Source: an uncultured Collinsella sp.
GTDB taxonomy: Bacteria; Actinomycetota; Coriobacteriia; Coriobacteriales; Coriobacteriaceae
Direction of reading: 5' to 3'
DNA: 64,000 nucleotides
Assembly: GCA_900541785.1 (NCBI GenBank)
Contig: UQKY01000003.1
Location: 37,614-101,613, forward strand
Position numbers and translations under genes: made by a program. Every line of letters begins with the position of its first letter. The first letter of the stretch is position 1. Under the pieces are notes generated by a model. It made no database searches and was not told the DNA's origin. It saw only the letters and a program-made list of their open reading frames with translations. Below, in pieces: positions 58,455-64,000 of this stretch.

Positions 58455-59537
58455 CTAATACGGCAGAAGCCCCGCCTTTTCACGCTTCTTTTCCGAGCGA
58501 TCGAACTCAATGCGATGGGCCTCAAGAAACACCGTATTGGGTCGCCACTGACGCTCATTCGGCTGCCTTAGCGTCGCACCCGCAAAGGAAGCGTAGTCAG
58601 TCTTATCCAGCAGGTACGATCCGCACAGCCGATATTCGCCGCAAACAGGCTCAAACGAAATCAGGTGAGCATCAAATAGGGAATGAAGGTCGCGCCGAAG
58701 CAGAATGCCGTTGCTGGCAACCTGCGATTTGGGTCCCGAGTAATTCTCGATATGCGCAGCCTCCAGAGCTTCGCTGACGCCGCAGTCCGACACCGCGCAA
58801 CGGCCGTCATAGGCCGCAACGAGCTGCTTGCGGAACCATTGTTGCCCCAATCGCTCGCGTCTTAACGCATAGCGAACTTTTTCGTCATCGGTCGCATCCC
58901 GTCCGGCAAACTCAACATCGACGGGCATGCGCTCCAAATAACTCATGTCGGGCGCAAAACGAGGGTCCGGTCCGCCTTTATGAACAGGACCGTGTAGAAC
59001 AAACCATCCGTTTTCGGGCTCGAACCGCTCAACAAACGCAAGGCCGAGCACTTTATAGCCCACCTCGGTTGCAAATATGACTCCGACTGGAACGCCACAT
59101 TCCATGCAGTTGAGCATTTTACGGTTGTAATTCTGGTCTCGAAAACCAACGGTACCCGGCGCTTGAACCGAGTACTTAATGACCCACGTACCATCGTCCA
59201 AATAGAGCGGAGGCACATCGGTGTAGAAGCTCTTTTTAGAGTTATGGACCGAGAGCGCAAAGATCTTATTGGGATCTTGCTTCACCCGATCCTGGCCCGG
59301 CCAGAAGATCCCTGAATCCCGCGTTACGGGAAAGAAGTCCGAGCCAATTCTCAAACGATACTGATACTGAGGGCTATCTTCCTTGGTGTGGTGCGGAAGG
59401 CTGGTCCAAACGCCGCCGCGCTGCTCCTCACCCAGAAACCACTCCCATGCCTCAACGTATTCGGAAGGCACAAGACTGCAGGCACGGTCATAGCTTGGTC
59501 CATCCATCAACGGAACAGCAAAGTCAATGTCGTTCAT
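58455..59537 (-). CDS. HNH endonuclease with a large N-terminal domain
   Basis: A 360-residue protein. The C-terminal HNH core is clear: CAVSDCG...LEAAHIENYSG...NGILLRRDLHSLFDAHLI with the His and Asn of the beta-beta-alpha metal fold. The N-terminal 230 residues hold conserved-looking blocks (GTWVIKYSVQAPGTVGF, NRKMLNCMECGVPVGVI, VLGLAFVERFEPENGWF) resembling the recognition domains of modification-dependent or phage-defence HNH enzymes. ATG 59535-59537 used; site weak. No methyltransferase is adjacent, so a type IV-like nuclease is a reasonable but unproven guess. Confidence 0.78.
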   Translation of the reverse strand: MNDIDFAVPLMDGPSYDRACSLVPSEYVEAWEWFLGEEQRGGVWTSLPHHTKEDSPQYQYRLRIGSDFFPVTRDSGIFWPGQDRVKQDPNKIFALSVHNSKKSFYTDVPPLYLDDGTWVIKYSVQAPGTVGFRDQNYNRKMLNCMECGVPVGVIFATEVGYKVLGLAFVERFEPENGWFVLHGPVHKGGPDPRFAPDMSYLERMPVDVEFAGRDATDDEKVRYALRRERLGQQWFRKQLVAAYDGRCAVSDCGVSEALEAAHIENYSGPKSQVASNGILLRRDLHSLFDAHLISFEPVCGEYRLCGSYLLDKTDYASFAGATLRQPNERQWRPNTVFLEAHRIEFDRSEKKREKAGLLPY

Positions 59538-59688
59538 CGCCAGCACCTACAACCATACGAACGCGAGTCATGCCCCTCAATAATATGGCCGAGAGTCAAT
59601 TATTACGAGATCTCATTCCGCGATCGGCACATCGTTGATGCTCTCGATTTGCCGCTGACGCGCTCGTGCCCCGCTACCCTACCCCCTG

Positions 59689-59694
59689 TATACT
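59689..59694 (+). promoter_or_regulatory. Possible -10 box for the 163-residue protein gene
   Basis: TATACT about 58 bases before the start; no good -35 is seen. Confidence 0.35.
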
Positions 59695-59751
59695 GATGTA
59701 GCACGTGTTTCATCCGGGCTTGTTGGACCGGGTCGTTCATGGGAGGGTCTT

Positions 59752-60243
59752 ATGGCTGCTTCGAATCCGCCAAAGGGGAGCGTTTCTTCTTCGTCCATCA
59801 AGCCGGTGACGCGCAAGGCCGTGCGTTGCCAGCGCGAGGTCGCTTGGCTTGTCACGCAGGCGGCGGGCAGGCTTGTGGCGACCACTCAGGACGTCAATGC
59901 GCCTACACCGAGCTTTGTGTTAGCAGCGGCGCTGGATTTTGTGCGCCAATTGGAGCTTGCCGAACAGGATGCCAACGGCCACCTCGACTACCAGAATGTT
60001 ATGGCGCCCGACCTGCAAACGTTCTGCCACATGGCCAAGTTGCCCGCCGCGCCCAATGCGCTTTCGGACGCAGGCTACATGTTTACGCTTTCGGGCGCGG
60101 ACCTTATCCGCGACATCTATGCATACTGCAGCGAGCTCGCCGAGCGCCACGTCTTTGACGCGGCAGAAGTCAAACCGGGATATGTCATCAAGCTGGTTCT
60201 TAGGCTGTTCTTGATGGACGGGTTCGGGGCCATGCCGGCGTAA
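59752..60243 (+). CDS. Uncharacterised protein, 163 residues
   Basis: Starts MAASNPPKGSVSSSSIKPVT, a flexible leader, then a helical soluble domain (KAVRCQREVAWLVTQAAGRL, then FVLAAALDFVRQLELAEQDA). GGGAGGG at good spacing before ATG 59752-59754 supports expression. No membrane segment or known motif. It lies between divergent HNH and convergent AlbA_2 genes. Family not recognised. Confidence 0.65.
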   Translation: MAASNPPKGSVSSSSIKPVTRKAVRCQREVAWLVTQAAGRLVATTQDVNAPTPSFVLAAALDFVRQLELAEQDANGHLDYQNVMAPDLQTFCHMAKLPAAPNALSDAGYMFTLSGADLIRDIYAYCSELAERHVFDAAEVKPGYVIKLVLRLFLMDGFGAMPA

Positions 60244-60343
60244 ACCGAGTCTTCAGCATCACCGTCGACTGAGCAACAACCGCTTTACCTTAGTAGGTGC
60301 CAATTGAGGGTCGATTATTGGGTCGCCTCGTCCACTAACGCAT

Positions 60344-61810
60344 TTATTCCACGCGCTCTGACAGTCGATACTTGCGGTTGCGGCTCGTCGCCGGCGCCGT
60401 GGGCTCAAGCTCGCCTTGAGCAATGAGCGCGTTGACGCGCGACCTAACCTGGGAAATTGTAAGCCCCGTGCGTTCTGCCAGCTCACGCGTCCCCAGCTCG
60501 CCGTAGTGTTTGAGTGCCGTCACAATTAAGCCCCCGCCATGATCGACCGGCTCGATCTTTGAACGGTAAAGTACGACCTTGAACCGATCGAACCCCGGGC
60601 AGAACAGGGGCTCGGCCAGACCATGCGCGCGCATGGCATCGATCATCATCGGGATGCCCGAGCCATTGCCCTCAGCCGGCGAACCTGCGCCATCCGGCAG
60701 CGGGATAATCGACATGAGTTTCACGAGCGTCGCGTTACGGCATCGGGAGCTGCCGTCAAACAAGTTCTCGCGAGTCTTTCCCCCGTAAAGGCCGCCAGGA
60801 TTCGTCACCTCGACACGATCGTCAAAGACGTCGACGGTAATCGATTGTCCACAGAACCGATCCCCGTATTCTCGATGGATTACAGCGTTGGCGATTGCCT
60901 CGCGCAGAACCTCCTCGGGAATCTCCAGCGAGTCGACACGCGAGACGCCTTGGACGGTCGAGGTTCGCCGCAAATTCTTGGCGACGGCCGCGACAGCATC
61001 CGAGATCATCTCGCCCAACGTTCCCTCACAGATCGTGCGGTCCATGAACCTCAGCGACCCCGCCGTGCCTTTCCGGGTCCCCGCATAGACAGCCATGTCG
61101 ATAAAGAGCTTGGGATAAAACTGCTGAGGGTAGGTGCCCGCAACTAGGAGTCCGGCCTTAGTCACGTTGCCTTGGGAATCGAGGAAATTCAGGCGCTCCA
61201 GCTTTGTTTTCTTGTCCGTCGCACCGTGCATAGCTCGGGGCGTCAGCGAGAAAGCACGCTCTATCGTGCGGTCGATCAGGGCCTCGTCGAGGTCGCCCAC
61301 ACCCGCGCCCGGCACTGCGTCGCGATCGCTAGGGCTCGTCCGCTCGTATGACGACAGTGCCAAAACCTCGGTCGATGAAAGCGGCACGTCTTTGTCATCA
61401 ATGCGCTTGTAGCTGCCGCCTTGAGCGCCCCGCTCTATGACATAACAAGGCTTGCTCGACGGGTCGAGCTCCTCAATTGTGATGACCAGAACCACGGTGC
61501 CCTGGAGCTCCACGCGCTCAATAGCGTATTTGGGCGGATTGGCCAGTTTTCCGCGACCGCCGGCATCACCCATGCCCGCTACGAATTGGTTGAGCACCTT
61601 CTCGGTCTCAAAGTTCTCAACCGGGACAAAGCCCGCGCGCTCGCTCACGCCGAGCACGATAATTCCGCCAGCGGTATTCGCGAATGCACTAACCGTTTCC
61701 CATACGTCGCGGGAAAGCGTCGTGGCGCTCTCCTTGACCTCGACGTTAAGATCGTCCGAGCCCATGCGCCTTAAAGACTCGAGCAGACCGGTCAGCTCGT
61801 TTTCGTTCAT
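60344..61810 (-). CDS. AlbA_2 (Schlafen-type) ATP-binding transcriptional regulator-like protein
   Basis: A 488-residue protein in three parts: N-terminal AlbA_2 domain (E-V-K-E-S ... SAFANTAGGIIVLGV, about 22-55), a GHKL-like ATP-binding domain (IPEEVLREAIANAVIHREYG around 300-318, then DRVEVTNPGGL), and a C-terminal winged helix (ELGTRELAERTGLTISQVRSRVNAL, about 428-455). Such proteins occur as orphan regulators and in defence islands. ATG 61808-61810 has AAAGGAC at the right distance. The upstream region holds an array of TATCTCTC sites, strongly suggesting autoregulation. Confidence 0.85.
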   Translation of the reverse strand: MNENELTGLLESLRRMGSDDLNVEVKESATTLSRDVWETVSAFANTAGGIIVLGVSERAGFVPVENFETEKVLNQFVAGMGDAGGRGKLANPPKYAIERVELQGTVVLVITIEELDPSSKPCYVIERGAQGGSYKRIDDKDVPLSSTEVLALSSYERTSPSDRDAVPGAGVGDLDEALIDRTIERAFSLTPRAMHGATDKKTKLERLNFLDSQGNVTKAGLLVAGTYPQQFYPKLFIDMAVYAGTRKGTAGSLRFMDRTICEGTLGEMISDAVAAVAKNLRRTSTVQGVSRVDSLEIPEEVLREAIANAVIHREYGDRFCGQSITVDVFDDRVEVTNPGGLYGGKTRENLFDGSSRCRNATLVKLMSIIPLPDGAGSPAEGNGSGIPMMIDAMRAHGLAEPLFCPGFDRFKVVLYRSKIEPVDHGGGLIVTALKHYGELGTRELAERTGLTISQVRSRVNALIAQGELEPTAPATSRNRKYRLSERVE

Positions 61811-61870
61811 CTGCACGTCCTTTCGCTCGGCCCGGCGGAGAATGCCGCGAATAGATTTCCTTCGTCTCTC

Positions 61871-62110
61871 AGTTATCTCTCGTAATTATCTCTCATCTTT
61901 CTGCTATCTCTCATATTAGAGATAAGTGAGAGATGAAAGAAAAGATGTCTGCCATCTGTTTCATTTAAACATGTTTTTGCTGGTAGAACAATCAGTATTG
62001 AGACAATACCATGATTGCTTGTCTCTTTGCTGCTCAGTTATCTCTCGTATTTATCTCTCGTCTTTCAGTTATCTCTCGTATTAGTGACGAATGAGAGATG
62101 AGAGATACGT
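61871..62110. repeat. Duplicated TATCTCTC site array upstream of the AlbA_2 gene
   Basis: Six direct TATCTCTC sites (61874, 61887, 61905; 62039, 62052, 62070) and three inverted GAGAGAT sites (61928, 62093, 62100). The three-site cluster with its spacers is duplicated: the two copies of about 50 bases lie 165 bases apart and differ at a few positions (CGTAATTATC against CGTATTTATC). The DNA between is AT-rich, unlike the flanks. It lies 60-300 bases upstream of the AlbA_2 start. Likely cooperative operator sites; iterons are an alternative. Confidence 0.8.
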
Positions 62111-62162
62111 GAGTGATGGGCGAGCGTGGTTTTTTTTGGACGGTCGGAAAATCCCTCAAACA

Positions 62163-62198
62163 AAAAACGGGGCCGGCCTTACGCCGAGCCCCGTTTTC
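62163..62198 (-). terminator. Terminator of the PTS operon
   Basis: Minus strand stem AAAACGGGGC / GCCCCGTTTT followed by TTG, 45 bases after the IID stop. Confidence 0.8.
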
Positions 62199-62242
62199 AA
62201 ACGGTCAGTTAGTTATCCAACGCGCGAGCATAGCGGTCAACA

Positions 62243-63091
62243 TTACGCCGCCGCGAACACTCCCAAGCCCGTTCCGATGATGCAGATCGCGAAGATGCCA
62301 ATAATAATCCAAATGGTCTTGACACCCTTTTTGTACAGGGCAACGCAAGCGAACGTTGCCAGCAAGGGCAGCAGACCGGGGAAGATCGAATCGAACAGAT
62401 CCTGCAGAACAATCTCCGAACCACCTACATCAAAGGTCAAAGCTGTGGACAGCGAGACCTGTGCCGCAATCATCGCGCCAATGACGGTCATTCCGAGAAC
62501 GCCGGCAGCATGCGTCATGCGAGACATAAGGTTGTTCTCTTCGGACTGCTGCAGGAACTTGGTTCCCAGGTCGTATCCCAGATGGGCGGCGACGATACGC
62601 GTTGCAAAGTTAATCACCGAGTAGATGAGCGCGTACACGATGGGGCCGAGCGGGTTGCCCGTCGAAGCGATGCCAATACCAATGCCGGCGGCGACCACGC
62701 GGAACGTACCCCAGTAGAACGAATCGCCAATGCCGGAAAGCGGTCCCATGAGGCCGACCTTCATGGCGTTAATCGAGGACGTGTCGAAGTTCTTATCGGC
62801 AGCCGCCTGCTCTTCCATCGAAACCGTAAGGCCGGCTACAAACGGAAGCACATGAGGCGTGATGTTAAAGAACTCGGTATGGCGATCGAGCGCCGCATAG
62901 TAATCGTCGTCGTTGGGATAGATCTTTCGCAGGGGCTTCTGAATGGTGTACATGAAGCCCATTGCCATCATCTTGTCGTACGACTGCGAGCACTGGCTCG
63001 TAAACTGGCGAAGGAACATGCTCCGATACATATCGGGAGTCATAATCGCGTCCTTCTTGGCCTCTTTGAGATCGGTGTTCTGGGTAGCCAT
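62243..63091 (-). CDS. PTS mannose/fructose/sorbose-family IID component
   Basis: A 282-residue membrane component (ManZ type) that forms the sugar channel with IIC. FLRQFTSQCSQSYDKMMAMG, LMGPLSGIGDSFYWGTFRVVAAG and the C-terminal TM helices fit the EIID family. It starts in a TAATG overlap with the IIC stop. Specificity cannot be read from the sequence; the mannose family also serves galactosamine, sorbose and Amadori compounds. Confidence 0.92.
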   Translation of the reverse strand: MATQNTDLKEAKKDAIMTPDMYRSMFLRQFTSQCSQSYDKMMAMGFMYTIQKPLRKIYPNDDDYYAALDRHTEFFNITPHVLPFVAGLTVSMEEQAAADKNFDTSSINAMKVGLMGPLSGIGDSFYWGTFRVVAAGIGIGIASTGNPLGPIVYALIYSVINFATRIVAAHLGYDLGTKFLQQSEENNLMSRMTHAAGVLGMTVIGAMIAAQVSLSTALTFDVGGSEIVLQDLFDSIFPGLLPLLATFACVALYKKGVKTIWIIIGIFAICIIGTGLGVFAAA

Positions 63092-63909
63092 TAGAAGTCC
63101 TCCTCTTCATCCTCGGCAACCGCCTGCGGACCGGCCGAGCCCTCGCGGAAGGCCAGGAGCAGCGCGACGCAGATAGCGGCAGCGGCAACACCGATAACGT
63201 CCATCTTGAGGTAGATGACCATAATGAATCCCAGGAACAGCCAGGGAAGAAGCTTGTTGTCGCCCATAGTCCTAATAAGAAGAGCGAAGCCGATGCAGAC
63301 CATGACGCCGGACGCAACGTTGAGGCCGTCCATCACAAACTGCGGAATCGCGTTAAGCGCATTGTTGATAAGGTCGGCACCAAAGAACAGCGAGCAAAAC
63401 ACCAGCAGTGCAGACGGAATGCCAATCGACAGCGGCACGATGGTCAGATGGTACAGATTCGCCTTGGCAAGATCGCGATTTGCCAGAGCGGTCTCAATCT
63501 TCTTGCAGGCAAAGGCACCCGGAACGGCGTAGCAGAAGTTGCGCCACACCTGAAGGAAGACGGAGACGGGAAGGGCGAGCGCGACGGCAGTTGCCGTGCC
63601 CGTACCCGTAATGACGGCAAACGCGCAGCCAAGCACGCCGGAGGCATAGACCTCGGGAGGAACCGCCGCGCCGACCATGATGGCGCCCATGAACATGGAC
63701 TCCAAAGCAGCGCCGACGATAACGCCCTGCTGGACATCGCCAAGGATCAAGCCGACAAACAGGCTCGTAAACAGCGGACGACCAAGCATCGTAATGCCAA
63801 ATAATTGCTCGTCCATGGACGCAATAATTGCGACCAGTGCAACTAGAAGATACTGGGCAACTATTTTGATTAACCCCAGAAATAAGCCTGCAGGCGAGAC
63901 GTTCAGCAC
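63091..63909 (-). CDS. PTS mannose/fructose/sorbose-family IIC component
   Basis: A 272-residue membrane protein with about seven TM helices (LGRPLFTSLFVGLILGDVQQ and GAALESMFMGAIMVGAAVPP are family motifs). The GTG start at 63907-63909 has only a weak site and lies in the loop of an 11-base perfect hairpin (63888-63898 with 63912-63922), so start choice is uncertain, but no other start codon fits before the first helix. Acidic tail EDEEEDF. IIA and IIB genes are not in view and may lie upstream beyond the window. Confidence 0.9.
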   Translation of the reverse strand: MLNVSPAGLFLGLIKIVAQYLLVALVAIIASMDEQLFGITMLGRPLFTSLFVGLILGDVQQGVIVGAALESMFMGAIMVGAAVPPEVYASGVLGCAFAVITGTGTATAVALALPVSVFLQVWRNFCYAVPGAFACKKIETALANRDLAKANLYHLTIVPLSIGIPSALLVFCSLFFGADLINNALNAIPQFVMDGLNVASGVMVCIGFALLIRTMGDNKLLPWLFLGFIMVIYLKMDVIGVAAAAICVALLLAFREGSAGPQAVAEDEEEDF

Positions 63910-63945
63910 AGCTCGCCTGCAGACAACAGCAACAATTTGAAAGGA

Positions 63946-64000
63946 TTAGTAGTTCATCTGGTGATAGTAGCGACGCGTGGTGAGCGGGTGGTTGCGGACG
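63946..64000 (-). CDS. C-terminal end of an unidentified gene, perhaps a SIS-domain sugar isomerase or deglycase
   Basis: Only 17 codons are visible, ending HPLTTRRYYHQMNY before TAA at 63946-63948. A basic, aromatic tail of this form recalls SIS-domain proteins of the AgaS/FrlB kind, which often sit beside mannose-family PTS genes, but 17 residues do not allow a firm call. It is 36 bases upstream of the IIC start and would be in the same operon. Confidence 0.35.
   Translation of the reverse strand, partial: VRNHPLTTRRYYHQMNY

Noticed and set aside
61871..62110. CRISPR array or plasmid-type origin iterons
   Set aside because: The repeated units are only 8-10 bases with variable spacing and no unique spacers; no cas or replication-initiator gene is adjacent. 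Operator sites explain them better, though iterons are not excluded.

Overview
The window reads as chromosomal DNA of a high-GC Gram-positive gut anaerobe of the Coriobacteriia, most probably Collinsella or a close relative. This rests on gene content and style: GC-rich coding with strong Shine-Dalgarno sites, a Gram-positive type Tad pilus locus, Firmicutes-like capsule regulators, VanRS-like regulators, a T-box leader before pheS, mannose-family PTS genes and a DUF4012 protein. This is inference from protein resemblance; there is no rRNA in the window. I see no transposase, integrase, CRISPR array or rRNA operon. Most long ORFs on the strand opposite real genes are shadows.

Layout. 0-9 kb: htpG (partial), a GNAT acetyltransferase, a polysaccharide chain-length regulator / tyrosine kinase / phosphatase module, a PhoPR-like two-component system with a solitary pstB, and a VanRS-like system divergent from a D,D-carboxypeptidase. 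9-25 kb: housekeeping genes (serS, proC, rlmH, an SPFH protein, tatD, rsmA, metG, rsmI) interleaved with four tRNA genes (Ser-GCT, Arg-ACG, Leu-CAG, Phe-GAA), a large TPR-like unknown protein, a 57-residue membrane protein and a GH5-like protein with a degenerate active site. 24.6-34.2 kb: one long tad operon (cpaB, tadZ, tadA, tadB, tadC, flp, a membrane protein, pilin-like, tadE, tadG-like, tadE, DUF192). 34-42 kb: rsgA, a calcium-type P-ATPase, pyk and an orphan AbiEi/DUF559-like gene. 42-46 kb: a Zn-dependent phospholipase-like gene and a nickel/cobalt ECF transporter with a NikR-like operator. 45.8-57 kb: pheST with T-box, an M32 carboxypeptidase, glmM, DUF4012, a DMT transporter and tRNA-Val. 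57.3-61.8 kb: an accessory stretch of small unknown genes, an HNH endonuclease and an AlbA_2 (Schlafen-type) regulator preceded by a striking array of TATCTCTC sites. 62-64 kb: PTS IID and IIC and the tail of a further gene.

Themes. Envelope biology dominates: capsule regulation, peptidoglycan trimming, Tad pili, glmM and DUF4012. Translation genes form a second theme. The least explained material is intergenic: tRNA-tail fragments placed in inverted orientation beyond the terminators of three tRNA genes, long-stem hairpin elements, a MITE-like inverted repeat, a recurring 12-mer GTTTTTTCGCAA, and the repeated operator array upstream of the AlbA_2 gene. These are the best candidates for something undescribed.
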